Source: Lottia gigantea
Lineage: Eukaryota > Mollusca > Gastropoda > Lottiidae
Length of the DNA: 64,000 nt
Reading direction: 5' to 3'
NCBI RefSeq assembly: GCF_000327385.1
Contig: NW_008709421.1
Coordinates: 849,780-913,779 of the forward strand
Position 1 is the first letter of the stretch; each line of letters starts with the position of its first letter. A program made the translations under genes and the position numbers. Shown in pieces: positions 19,038-34,000 of this stretch. Under the pieces are notes generated by a model. It saw only the letters and a program-made list of their open reading frames with translations, did no database searches and was not told the origin of the DNA.

Positions 19038-22000
19038 GTAAGGTGTTACGATAACTCGGATTAAAGTTCTGTTTATTGTTCTATACTATTTCGGCCGAAT
19101 GTTTCAACGCGGATTTGGAATAGCGTCAAAAAGTGTCGAAAAAGTTTTTGTGTTTTACTATGGATTACTTTTCTTACAGGTGCGATACACAGGATTTAGA
19201 GATCGACCCCACGAGGAGAGGCAATTACGGTTTCAAACCGAATGCCGAGAAGGACACGCCGATATAGTAAGTCAAAGTTTTTATTAATCAATTTTCTATT
19301 ACCGGGTAGGCCCACTTAACTTCCCAGTCGATGACGTATCCTACATACATGTACTAAGTATGGCAACAAGTACAAACTTACACCGAAGCAATTACTCATA
19401 TAAAAAGGGTGCGCTCTTTTACGACATACAAACTGTTAAACCACTGAGTTTAGATTAGTATTATGTCATGAAACGGGTCATAAATCTTCTGAAATGCTTA
19501 TCCAAGTGACCCGGGAACTTTAAAACAAATAACCTTGCCCCCATTTTAATGACACCAATAGACTCAGAATGATGAGGAAACGTCAAAATCGAAACTGTCT
19601 TATTTTGACTAATGCACCCCATGACACCATTATTGCTCTCTATGCCTTTTGACCAATATATAGGAATCGATAAGTGGGATCCGACAAGCCTTGGTCAAGA
19701 CCGTATAGACTCTTCTCCAAGAATGTAGACACTTCTCCTGACAAAAGTCTGATAACTTTCTCGAATGTTATGGGGAGATCGTCCGAAATCCCCCCCAAAA
19801 GATATCAAAATTACCGTATCTTCAATTTCACGTAGGCCAATATCGCCAAAGTCGCCGGTTCCAACAGGGAGTTATGAGGAATTCGAACGTTCATAATGTA
19901 CTTTGGCCCCTACTTTCGATTATGTCATCGTTCGACACTTTAATCTCCGATACTGCCGGGGGCGGATCCCGGAAACATTTCTAGGAAATATTTATTATCT
20001 TGCCTTCATATCGAAAGTCATTTTACTGAATCTTACAAAAAGAGTACCTGATAATAATCTGTCCGTTTGTCGCAATTTATTCTACATTTTGCCTACTAAA
20101 CCGAATTGTCAAAATATATAATATTCAAAAACTTTACTGGTACCAAAAACAACGGGCGGAAACACCGAATAGTTGAAGACAGAAGATATATGTGTGTCAA
20201 AGACCGGAAAACCTCTTTTGAATCATATTGAATATTCTGATTATTTTTCTGCATCTAAAGCATTTATCTGCCATATATTACTTTTGTGAACTGCGACTCG
20301 CCTCTTTTGATTGATGTATGAATGCCTCCAAGAAATTACGATTCTTTGTAAACGTTAAACTAAAAGATTTCATTATCAAAAGTCGCAGTATTCCTATTTT
20401 TTTTCGAAAATTGTTGCAAAATCTCTTGATATTGAACCATTAATGTCAATGCCAAGGTTGGTGCTGTATTTTTATAATTTTATTATCTAAGATCTGCCAT
20501 TTTAGTCTTTTAGCATTTTGATATAACTAAAATTTAACAACTCAAATCAACTTTCTGTTTTACATACTATGTTTTATGTATTATATAATTTGGAATTTTA
20601 TGCAGCAGATAGGCTATCAATCTGGAAATTTTAGTAAAAATCAACAAAGGGCAGGGATATTTGACATTGAGATCTCGATATCGACTTCAACAATAAATGT
20701 CTTTGTTGGACAACTTTGAGCATATAGACGTTTTTCTGAAGATGTCTAAGCAACGTTTTAACCATTTGACCATTGAGGCCTGTATTTGTCAGGATGTCGG
20801 TTATTTGAAAAAGTTTTCTCATCGCACTAATCAGTCTTAGCCATATATATAGCCTACATGGCTTATACCTTTGTTAATGTACCTTTTTAGTAATGGTATA
20901 AATTAGAAACGGAGAGGGGGTGGGGGTCAATTTTCAATTTGAATGTGATTTTAATACTCAAACTCTATGTAATCTGGGCTGAGTGATATTTTAATTTTTC
21001 AATTGACGGGAACTTTTCTGCGAAAATCGCCATTACCTGTCGATTTGTAAGGCATTGTTTATTAAATGGCATCGTCTTAAGAAGTTTGAACTGGTCCTGA
21101 ACTTATATTAACCTTTGTCAAAAAGGTTTCAAAACATGATACACAGAAAAATAAATAAACATATAGAAATAGATAATGTCATGATTCTTTCTTAAACAAT
21201 ATCCTTATTTCAATAACGTTTAATATTACACTCATTACATGTAATGATACAATTTTAATTAAATCTACGCCAATAATCCAATATTCAGTAGAATATTCCA
21301 ATAGACATCAATATAAGCCTAACAAGTCGGATTCATAATATCAATGGACTCACTATATGTAAAAACATACACAACTTCAAGGTCATTTTTTTTCTCAGAA
21401 AAAATGAATGAATTCTAAAATCGAAGACTTTCAAGAACTGAAACATGCTATTGGTTATAATTGTGGTTTTTAATAGAAAAGGGTGAAATCTTTATTTAGT
21501 TATGGAATTGATGACGTCATTAAAGGTTATTCAAAATTTTCATTCATCCTGTACAGTCCTTGTGTTTTGATATACATAAGCCTATCTAGACTTACATAAT
21601 CGTAACACTAGGAACGTATATCATGGTATTACAAAATCTGACCCTAGCCATGCCATGCCCCCGCCGTAGATTACAATAAGTCATTCATAAACTTGCCAAT
21701 ATTGTGACATAATAGATATAATAAGAACTAAGCGAAACAGAATATCATAAAAGAAAAAGAATATTTTTTATTAAAAAACAGAATCTAAAAAGATTGAGCA
21801 ATGGTTTTCGGCATTAAATTGTTATCGTAGTAATTTGATTGTAAAAGTCGTGACAGTTTTCAGAAATTGTGATCAGGTAAAAATATCTCTATATCTCATT
21901 TTACCACAGTCTCTGTTCTGTCATTTCGCAATCAATCAACACGACATGATAGAAATAAACACTTTAAAATAGATTTCCTGTGTTATGATGATATGTGAGT

Positions 22001-25000
22001 CGAACGTGGTCTTTGGAATAATCGAGCAGAAAAAAGCATATTTCTGACCGATATGAACTTTCGAATAATTTCAATCTCGATAATCTTAAAGACACTGTAC
22101 TGATTTCCTTTAAAGGGAATATAAAGGGGTTTTCTAAGTTTCTTTTATCTGTATTGGGAACAATTATGGCTTCTATTTGCATCATTACAATTTACTGTCA
22201 GATATCCGTGGTCCTATCAGGTTCCTGTAATTATAGAAATGCTTATCTGTATATGTATTCCGTCACTATTCCAAAAGGGAAGTCTGGATGAAAATTGGAA
22301 TGGTTTAGTTTTTTAGTTATTTTAGCATCAAACAGACCGCAATATGGATCCATGGGACCCCTTAAAATTGACTTAAATTGTCATTCAAAACTATCCTCTT
22401 GAAAACAGGTCAATGATCCTTTTTTGTCTATCATTATAACAGTTGCGTAATAACGACTTTGACTGGCATTGAACAGAAATAAGTGTCATCAAGAAAACCG
22501 TAATGAACTGAATGAGGCTTAGCAAATACTGTGTCAGATTACCCGTTTAATAATACTTACACAGCCAGATCTCATATAGTTTTACTTTTTTGTATCTTTC
22601 AGGCTTTCATTGCAACAGGTACCAATTTACAGTTAAGCTTTGCCTCCAACGCTTGGTCGGATAAACCAGAAGACAGAGTACCTACAAGGGACTTTGTGGA
22701 TTTTGAACGAGAACCTGGAAAGGTAAGACCATATTTTAGAAGCTTCAGTCCAATTTTTTCAATGTCCAGTTCACCTACAAACTAATTTTTTTCGGTCAGT
22801 CTTAATTGAATATGTTTTTCTTGACGCGATGCAGTGTCCATTGGTATTGAAATCAATGGTCATACAATCTTTGCATCAAGAAAACTTGGCCATTCTTTCT
22901 GCAAGTCATTACTTTGTTTCAAACTTACTATTGTGTTACAACATGACTTTTGGTGTGGTAAAAAAAGTAAATCTCATTATTTAATACTAAAAAAAAGTTT
23001 TAGAAGAAGGGAAATAACTCTTGTGACTAATCTCAAAACGACAATCGATTTTTGTATCGGCAATTTTCAATTTAATATTGAATATCATTTTTATGTAAAT
23101 ATCTGAAATATCCACCAAACCCCCCAAAATTATCTGAAATCCAGCTTTACAATGTTCCGCGGTGATTGTTTACAATAACGACCAGGCCAATGTTTTTATT
23201 GTATGACCGTGAAGAAAGGAATTTGATTAAAAGGAGTGGCTCAAGAATTTATTTAGCTGATTTGACCAATCTGGCCAAAAGGTTGTTAGGGATGAGCTGC
23301 AGGCCTAAAATGAGTCACCGGAGTTTCATACATGTTTTACCGTAGTGGAGTCATTTAGCATTCAACAAAACTTTTCAACCAATATCACCAAATTTCTAAC
23401 AAATTAACATTTAGTAGAATTGATTTGCTTATAGAAGTAAGGCAGATATTTGAGTAACGAACTAAATTGGTGGTTTATATATTGAATAAACAAATATAAT
23501 TAGAGAGCAATACATCCTGAATATTATTATATAATATTATATAATTAACAAGAAAAATATTGAAAAAAAAATAAGTGATGCGGTTTTTCCTTTTACGAAT
23601 TACAAATTTAGCCGAACTATACACTTTGAAACTTATATAGTCCACTGTCAACTAAAAATCACTGCCTTTGATGGCGCAAATTTTCATCAAAATTTTTATC
23701 TTTGATACTTAATACTAATAAATATACCAACATCATAGATCATAAAATTATCCCAAAACCATCTGTTTATGAAATAGTTATATCCAAAAATAACAATTAT
23801 CATTTAAGTGATAATTGCCTTTATTTGAAATAATATTAATAATATAAATCAACTCTTTATACCTTATACAGCAAGTCACGAACTTTGATAAATTCAAATT
23901 CAAGCATAATTTCGTTTGTTATTAGCTTTTTATCAAAGGAGTGATGAGATAAATGCTTGAGCTGAAATTTAGCTATGCCATTTAGACTATTTGTTATTTA
24001 AAAAGCGCTAAAAAAAAATGCGAGGTTTGTAATTGCAAGTAGAGAGTGATGGAAATATACTAGATTTATCTCATGCCATTCAGAGGCACTAATCATCCCA
24101 CTTCCTTCATATTATGTATTTCTAATCATAATATGTAGTTATGACGTCATTACCCTGAAAATAATATAATGTTTCCTCTTCGCTTTTGGAAATCGCAGAA
24201 CATGACCATTTTAGCCGTAAATTTAAAAAAAAATTTAACTTTTTCGTCTTAAAATTGTGAACATATTGTATCGGTGATGTAATTATATTATATGCCAGGA
24301 ATGTTAACGATACCTTTGTTCTTCAAAGCTGATTAAAATGCATAAATATACTAAGTTGGGACAAATTCTATGTATTTCATCACCGTCATGTTCTTAAATT
24401 CAACAAAATTAAAAATGTCATATTAAATCAAATATTAAAAACAACGGAAAAATCATGACCTGGGCCAATATTACTTGAAGTATACGAGCGTAGGTTTGTT
24501 GTTGTTTGTTTTTCGTGCTGATAAACAACCATCTGACATTTAGATTTGAATATTTATTTTATTAGCGTAGGTTTCTTTATAAGATTTTCTTCTCCTCAAG
24601 CTTATTTTCTTAGAGAAATAACAGTGGTTTTTAAATTACGGAATGTTGTGCCCATACTCATAAAGCCAAATTAAATTTTAATAAAATAATCCTAGTCCTT
24701 CGAATATGTTGTTTGCATTCTTCAAAAGCGACGGTTATAAGAATGGTTATAGTGGACAAAGGCGATCGAAAAAAACCCACCACAAAACGTTAGGAGCATT
24801 TTGCAATTGTCATGTGATTCTCTGAAAATTAGATTCTCAACAAAAATTAGGAAATTCACTTTCTGGTTTAAAGCAAAACAAAGAACTGGGACTTCTTAGT
24901 CCCATACATAGCAATAACGATATAATTGGTGCATATTGCTTCACCAAGGATAATGGGCATCTGAGATAATATATAAGTGCTATTGGAAACTTATTCACCA

Positions 25001-28000
25001 GAATTTTTTTTTAAAGGAGTTTCGTATAGTTGCATTAACCATTAAAGGGACAGATGTGCCATTCTTTTTGACCAATCATACTCAGAAACGGTAATAGTGT
25101 TCACAGCTCACCGACTAAATTTGAGCCTTCAAATCCATGTGTGTCCAGAATTATCTGTGTTTAAATGTTAAAATGACGACTCGTCAATTTGATATATAGA
25201 AAATACATATATAGAAAAATTGAGTAAAATTCCTAGTTTGAGGTAGTTTTAAAGGAATAATGCGATTTTCGTACATTTCTAGTACTTCTGAAGACTATTT
25301 ACATATATTCAAGGCTCAAATCAACCCCTCTAAATGGGGCACTTGTCCATTTAAACATGTAATAAGCCAAGGGAACAAATTGTTTGATCAGTATTCAAAA
25401 GTTTACAAGATAAGGTTAATGTATTAGAAGACAGAAAAAAGTTGCAGTCTGTATGAAAGTAGATCTTTTTTTAAATTTAAATTTGAACTTTGGTGTTTGG
25501 TTGTTGAATTAACTTACTATACAGACAAGAGTTTGACAGCCATATACCACAAGTAAACAAAATTGATCGAGTGACGTCGAAACAACCTTTTTCACCCTCC
25601 TTAAATACTATAAGCGCCAAATTTAGTCGTGCGACATTTGTCACAAATGCATATTTAGGAAGTGTCAAGTTTAAGGGATTGTTCACTTTATACTTTCAAG
25701 TTTTAATCCGCCCAAGCCCATGTAACTTAAATTGCAATTCAAAAACCCAAACACGTCATATTATACCTTTATACACGAAACTTGTTGACTCTTAAAGACA
25801 GGTCTTATTTTTTTTTGTTCTAAATGGATTGTAAAGAGGTTTTCTAAATTGTTTATGTGTATCAGGGACACTTGTGTATTCACATATTTTGTGATTAGTG
25901 ACGTCATCAAACACTCAGTTTTAGTGGAATCGCAAATTTATGCTAAAAAGTTCAGATAACCTCATTACAGTCAAATAAAACAGAAAAAATAAAATTAGAT
26001 GCTTTTATATGAATGTTATGTGAAACCGCAACTCTCTGAGGCACATAATATATACGGAATTGGTCTTTTTAATGTTTTTAGGAAAAATGATTAACGATTG
26101 CGATGCGTCACGACGTTTTCATGTCGAGTTTGACCTGCAGCTGTTTCGACATAGAAAAAATACACAATATTTATTTTGGAAACGAATGGTGTGATATTTA
26201 CTTAGTTAGGCGATAGATGTTTTACATTTAAAATGCTACATCTGGACTGTAGGGTGGAGAAATATCGGTAAACAACTTGAGTAATGGTAAACTGGAAAAA
26301 CGAGACTAATTTTAACTTCCAACACTTCCGGTTACGAAAGCTCTGTTATTTAATTGTTGGAGAACTGTATTTTGGTAATGAAAACTACTATGGCAGCGAT
26401 TATTTGTCAGGATTTTACAGGCAACTCGCTGTAATTGAAATTATAACTTGAAAATTCGGTCAACTGGTATGCTTTTAACGACGGCATCCCTTTATGAGAT
26501 GAAAAGTTTCTCCGACCAACATTTCCTATTAAAATCTGTCCAAGCTACTCCTGTCCCTGATGTCCATCTTGAAGGGTACTTGGGTCAATTTTCAAAAAAA
26601 CCTTATCATAATAGAGCCATAATGTCTTTCTAATGAAGCAAGAAGCAATAATTGTCCAACAGAACTTTTAATTTCATTATTTTGACCCTTGTATTGTGTC
26701 TTGTTCGTGAAGCAGAAAAACTAAGACCTAATTAGTATTTAGATGGTCTTAGAAAACTACAACCATCCATCTGTCCTCTTGTGTAGTAACCACGGGTCAG
26801 CTTACAAACGAGATGACAATTTTATATTTTTTAAAAGAGTTTGAGTGAAAGCCTAGTAATTTGATATCAAGTCTCCGTTACGTTAGGTCATTTATTTGCT
26901 AATTTTATCAATACAAGCGTGTAACAATGGAAGTTTAATAGAGAATAGGGTCGGGTCCACAACTCAATTAAAACTAGCCAGTCGATTCGAAAAGATGTTT
27001 ATAAGGCAATATGTCATCACATAGGGGTTCGTGGTAAAATTCATCAAAAATAACGGGGCTTATTTATGAGATGTCCGTCTTAATTTAAAACCGTGTTGCC
27101 ACCTTCACTTTTTCAATTTCAAATCCAATCTGGCCAATTTTAGAAAAGTAGACGGGAATCAGCTCTTTCGGTTTAAAGGGGAACATTTTCGGGGATTGAT
27201 TTGGATCTTTATTGTGCTTTAATAGTCTTAAGAAGTACTAAAACGCAAGAAAATCGCATAATCCCTTCAAATATACCTCAAACTAGAAATTTCCTTGTCT
27301 ATTTCTGTATATGGCATAGTCTCATACAAACGTGAATAATTATAGATACACATGGATTTGAAGGCTCAAATTTCGACGATGAGCTGTGAACACTATTACT
27401 GATAATGGAAGATAAAAAAAAGTCCTTTTTCTGAAACTAAGGTATGATTGGTCGAACGGTTAGTGAAGGCGCTCCTTTAAAAGTAGCAACATACCCTTTA
27501 TAGGGTTTATATTGAATTATTTCTATCATAGTCGTAGGCCGAAAAGAGACGTTAATTGTGAACAAAAGTCGGAAAAGGGTTCATGTACTTCATATTGCAG
27601 GATTGGTTCCTCTAATGATGTGAATGAACAAACATAAATGACTGTACAATAATGAAAAAAACTGAAATGTTTTATTGAACACTGGGAGAAAGAATCTCAT
27701 AAAATAAAATGTATGCTATATATCTCGTTAGTACTTGCTAGACAACGGCTTTGAAGACCTAGCTTATAGGCCTATCAATTTTGATAATAAGTAATTTGTA
27801 TCAAAAACGATAGCTTATATTTTATTTACATACATTTTGCTTGAAATACTGTCGCTTGATGAAATATCAGTATAAAATGTAATTATGATAATGCTATATC
27901 TTCGTAATCAAATTACGCAATACTGACGTCATTTTACGGATATTGACCACTGTTTTGACCTAATAAACAGAACAGTGTAACACTTGGTTTAACCGCCCAC

Positions 28001-31000
28001 GCAAGGGGAATTTTGCGACCTTGACATTGTATTGGTCACATGACTGTCTGGAGTAGAAAGGTTATCGAATGAACTCAACGTTAAAATAGGCGGTTCACTT
28101 ATCAACAACTCTTAGTTGTCGAATTTATCATGGATATGCGAAATTACTAACCGCGAATGAAACATGAATGTGTTCATTTAATTACAGAATTGATAATTGC
28201 GTATTTTTCTAATTATTGTTCTGTTAAAAACAAATACAACAGTAAATTGGTTTGTTTACTACAGACCACAATGTAGCTTTTAGTATCAACAGCTGTTGCA
28301 TACTTGTGGAATTTCTGTAAAATGTGATAAACATGTCTGAATGCTAATAGAATTTGAAAATCAGAAAATGGCTAACATGTACCGGCATAAAATGCTCCAA
28401 TGTAATTTTTTCTTTAATGAATTTAATTTTGGTCTATGTAACACACATTAGGCTACTACTGGTTTTAAATCTGTCAGTATTCAAATAAATTATGCCTTGA
28501 ATTAGCTAATTGTCATTAGCAAAGCATTTGAAATATTAAAAGGCTGATAACGTTATTCAAGATTTTAAAAGTTTATTTTTTCCATGACCATTTCCATAGT
28601 ATATGGTTGTAACTCAAATTTTCTGTTTTTATAAGACCCCAAAATTAACTTGTAAATGCCAACTGGAAACCTGCCTAGCTGCTTTATACCTTCAAAGCCA
28701 AAATGAAATACGAAGTTCACATAGAACTTTATGCATTATCCTTTAATTTCACACCAAAAAATAGGATTTATTCCAAGAACTCACAGTCAAAATCTTTATT
28801 TAATTTCTGCTGATATGGTGAGTTGAGGAATGCTTACCATTTCTTAGCATCTCATGTCACCCTTGAGCTTAGTCCGTTCGTTTGTCTTCTTGGGAGAGAC
28901 CATTTAGCAAATTTTTTTTTATTGTAATACCTAAGTTATATCACTAGGATAATATATATTTTAGTGATTCAATGAAACTTGCCTGTATCCATGGAAACCA
29001 GCCCAAATCAGTTATTATTATAAAATTAACACTGTGGTTCTTGTTTTAATATTTTCATGTATACTTATTATATTTTGTAGGTGCATCTTAAGTCTCAGTT
29101 TATAATGAATGGTGTCTGTGTTTTGTGGAGGGGATGGATTGAATTAAACAGATTAGATGGTATAGGGTCATTAGAATATGATGCTGAAAGAGCAGAGGTA
29201 ATATTTTTATTCATTCTGAAAGGATTGTGTGTAGGATTAATCACAAAGTATTGTCAATGCTGTCTGACATTGACGTGCCAAAGCTAAAACTTAATTTCAA
29301 GACATGAAAAATACTTAAACAAAAGCTAAATACCGGTACCTTTGATATCTTTAGTTGATGGTCAGTTAGTTTTATGGTTGTCATGGAGGCCAGATTTTTA
29401 GTATGGATGTCTTGCATGACTTTCTAATAAAGAAGGTTGAATTAGTAGTGTTTTGAGTTAGATATTAATTTAAATGTTTTGTATGAAATCATAGTGAATT
29501 TGTTTTGAGCTATTTAGAATCAGACAGAAATTTACAAATGTGTAAAAAAATCTGAAGAAAAATGAAATTTAAGTCAAAGTATTTAAGCAGTAAAAAAATG
29601 CATGGTTGGCATTTAATTTGCATCTTAGATGTTTAAAAAGGATTTAAAAGAGGTTTTCTACAGTACTATGGTTAAGTTTTGGAGAAATATCAGGAATCAT
29701 TCAAAGAGGTCATCAGGATTGTGAAAATACAAGCATTAAGTGTCACAGATTGCAGATACCCATAGAAGTACTAAAACCTTGTGAATCTATTTGAGATATT
29801 GTGAAATATACAATGTATGCTATGTTACAGAACAGAATAGTGTCAGATTAACTGAAATCTGAACTGCATATTACATGCAGAACTGTTTTCTTTGCGTTTA
29901 ACTGTTTACCAATTTCACTATCAATTTAAGAACTAAGAAATTAAGAAGCCTATGATGTTTAATTTGTAAGCATTATAGTTGTGTCAAATAGTGGGGTGAT
30001 GAAAATTTTCTTAAACCAAAGATTATTTTTATTTGTCAGTATGGTTAAAGTTTATGTTCTGCATTCCATCACATGAATATTACTGTCTGTTTGCAGAAAA
30101 GTTTGTAAGAAGGTTACCTCAAAATTAAGAAATAGATGAGAGATAGGAAAAGAAAAAAGTGTTAGAAAGCTTAGATTTGCTATTTTAATAGGGCAGGTGT
30201 CTGAACAATTAATGGCAAGCACCACCATAAAATTTCCTAACTGCACTGTAGAAATAAAAGCATTGATTGTTGCCCTTTGTGGAAGTCTTTTGTCAATGGA
30301 GATTAGAAATAGTATAAAATGGCTCCAAATTCAAAATAAAGATTTTATAGTTGAAACATTGCCTTTCCACATTACTTGGTTTCTGATTCATTTGGAGGAA
30401 AAAGTTGAAGTTCTTTGATACCCTTTTGTTGACTGCTGTGCCATTTTTTGATCTGTTGCTAAAGATGACATGAAATTAATTTTTCTTGAAAAAATTCCAT
30501 ACACGTTTGTTTAGGAACTGGTATTATTTTCCATGAGATCTTCAGTTTTTTTCTAGAAATTAATGGCTAATTTGCATTATTGATTTTTGAACAAATGTTG
30601 CATATTCTTATATGTTCATCACTCAATGGAATGAATGCCTTGTTGTTAATGTGAAAGTTTGTGACTTTTCATAAGTGACATTGTTAATTTCTAATTAATT
30701 TGTCAGATTTGATCTGAAAACAATGATGATAACAAGTAGGGTGGTCTATACAGTGTTAAACTGCATTCAAATCACACTTAATTGAAAACATTATTGCACG
30801 CTAACATGGGTTTCATGCAACAAGGCAGAAGAAAAATGCATTTAGAACTTGGATTGTAGCTTCGGTGATGTAATCTAGTTCAGATGAAACCACAGGGCAT
30901 ATGGCATATTATTATTAAACTTTTCGCTTAATTCAACCACTTTTAAAAGTTGAGCATCATAATGGCACAAATTGAATCATTTGAGAAGAATATTAGACTT

Positions 31001-34000
31001 CTTTAAAAGGATCCCTCAGATTAATGAGCTCATTTTAGTTTGAATGCTATCAGGAACAAAAGTTATCGCTTGAATCTTTACTGGCTCGCAACATGTTCCC
31101 GGGTTTCACTTTCCTGCCCTTGTAACCTTATTTCCTTTCTGAATTGAAAACGACTGGAAGCAGTGCAAACATAAAGAGTATATTTATGCAAAAATCTGTT
31201 TACTAATGAGGGGTTTTGTCAAATTTCAATGGGGTCTATTAGTGTAACAGATTTGTGCCAAGATGTGGTATTGTGCTCCAAGCATGTTGATGTCTTCCAT
31301 TTCTGAGTAACTTTTTAATCTTACTTCCCCCAAAAGCCACAATTAGAAGTTTTAATGAAAGAGATGGAATTAATGTGCACTCTCTTCCTGATCACAGATT
31401 TTTATTTAATTCTCAACAATATTTGATTCTTAGATTGCCCAGATTATTAAGAGGTAGCAATAAGGCTGACAGATGGGTTTGGGTTACCACAATTCTAACA
31501 TGTTCTTTCTTACTGTGTGGAATCTGTGGAGCCTATGTAGCCCTCTTATTTTTTGATGTACATGTGTGAAGGCTTTAATAATCTGCTAATGGAGCCATAT
31601 GTTACATTTGGGGATCCTTGCAGTAGGGTAATATGGGAAATAGGAAAACTTTGAATGGTTTTTGTGTTCCAGATATGTATGGTGATAGGAAACACACCTC
31701 CCCTCTTACCCCTCTCTCTCAATTACTTGTGCATTTTGACCCTGGCATCCTTCCATCTGGCATGTTAGTCTGCAGAAAGGCTCTAAGACAATGAAACAAA
31801 GGGAAATTTGGAAGCAGAAGTGAGATATAGTAAACAATTTTACATGATACAAACCCTCAGCAACACATGTGAGCTCTTAGCGCCCGTCAGATGGCTGCTT
31901 GCCTCCCACTTTCTCGTTCTACTCATAGGTTGGCTTTTCCAAAACAAGAAAATTAAACTTCTGCCAAACAATGGGAACAAAAAGACAAAGAAAAAAATCA
32001 ATAGCTGACTACTAAAGTTGGTATAACTCAGCTGCCATGTCTGTGATCACCTTTAATACAGGCATCATGTAATATCTCTTGCAAGTGGCCTGCTCCAAAC
32101 CATATGCACCTTGGCTCTCAGGCCTACAGATTCATTATGAAAACCAAACCAATTAAAAATTGCTTTGTTAGCTGCGAAAGCATGGCAGCTGATGATATTT
32201 TTCTCATTTTTTCCTTCATTCATGTGCCACACCCCAGGGTTATGTCTTTGTGGAACCCTATGATGGAAAACTCAGCTGCCCCACCTATCCAGTTAATCAT
32301 TTCATTATGCATATCTAAATTGCCCATTGCCTTTTTTCATTAATTAAACAAAAAAGTCCAGGTGCCAGGCTTGGGAATTGTAAATGGACCCCAGTGAACG
32401 TTGGTTCCTGACATTGAAGTGCTTCATGTTCTATTTGTTCCAATTTTACACCTTCCATTTGTATACAACCGTTTTTGTCTGAACATTGGCGCTACACATG
32501 TTACGCAGATGTGTTGCTCAGTTTTTAATCGAAATTAATCAAAAAAGTCATCAAAATGTTTCAAAGGAAGCATAGATTGATAAAAAACATAATTGAAACT
32601 TTTATCTCTGACATTTTATTGGCAACAGTTGCATTGCAGATGTTATATTTTGTTTTTACCAACTCATGATGGTCTTTCTGATTTCAGGTGGAACAAACCT
32701 TATTAAGAGAACAAATTGAACAATATAACAGACGGTTGCGAGAGTTTGAAGAAAGGCAGCGTCAATATCGTCAAGATCAGGAAAGGCAAGCGGAATCAGA
32801 AGCCGAGGTAGTAGAAGCTTTGTTGTGTATTTCTGAAACCCAAACACCCATCACCACACAAAGTTCTTGAAACTAGCTCAACAACACTCTTGTTGTGGAG
32901 CACTTGTAATAACTCTTTGAAATTGGCCATTTGCTTCATTAGGCTGTGTACTTTTGAAGACATAATGCCATATAAGAGCACTCATGACCTCCCAATTGAA
33001 CACTTATATACAAATGTTCTCAAGTTTTGCTTATCCAAACACTAAACTTACCATCAAATCAATACAGAATGAGCTCTGAGAAACACTTGAATTGTTCAGA
33101 AAGCGGATGGTTTTGTTAAGGTCAATTTCAAACATTGATGCTTTTTTGGTTCAAAGTGAGCAAAGCATGTCTCATTGCATGGATATTTTTCTCATTTCAT
33201 TTTCAAAGCATTCATTATTTTTGTTTTGTGGTATTTTTCTTTTTGATGTTTTTTTTTGTTTTGTTCATAATTGTTACTTGTTGTTTACATAAAATCATAA
33301 TGTTCTCAAATTTTATACATATAAGCTCTTATTAATGTAGTCAAATCATAACTATGGATCTTGTTACACTTAAATCCTCCTACCCAAGAAATCCAGGCTT
33401 GTGCAGCCAAATTTACAAATAACATGATAAAAAGTTTTGTGTATAGGAATGTGTCTCTGAAAAGTTTCTTTTGTTAGAAGCACCTGGTCCTGGGAATGAT
33501 TTTGACGACGTTCAATCTGTCAAGGCCACCCTGACATTATTTTTGACAAGAGAGATGGAAATTGACTGTGGTTTTGGACACATTTTCCAAATTAAGTCAT
33601 TTCATGGTTTTTTTGTAAATATTTTCCAAGTTAAACCTGGAAATTGATTATTAGTTAATGTAATTGTAAATATTAAATTTTTCATAATATAATGAATGGT
33701 AATCAGGATTAAATTTTCTAGTCATGCAAAGAAGTACCATATTATATAAAATATAGTACCCAAAAGATAGAAATATCTGCTTCTTTTGTGATAAATTCAA
33801 ATTGTTTTTTTTTTAACTATTTTGTTTTATGTTGTGATAAAGACAAAAAAACCAATAAAAACAGGGTTATGCCAAGCTTAAGAAGGGTTACATATGAACT
33901 ATTTGTATATAATCATAAACAAATTTATGTAGTCAATATCATAATTGTAAAATGGTTGATCAAATTTTATTGGAATTTTCCTTTGTTTGCGTTAATTGAT

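Larger units (their letters stand above)
22723..29080 (+). other. CBFB: CBFB intron 3
   Basis: 6.4 kb with no recognisable exon. It holds family B copies B4 and B5, family C copy C3, and TGACGTCA motifs at 24142, 25899 and 27924. CpG density falls sharply near 28.2 kb, close to the 3' end of this intron. Confidence 0.85.
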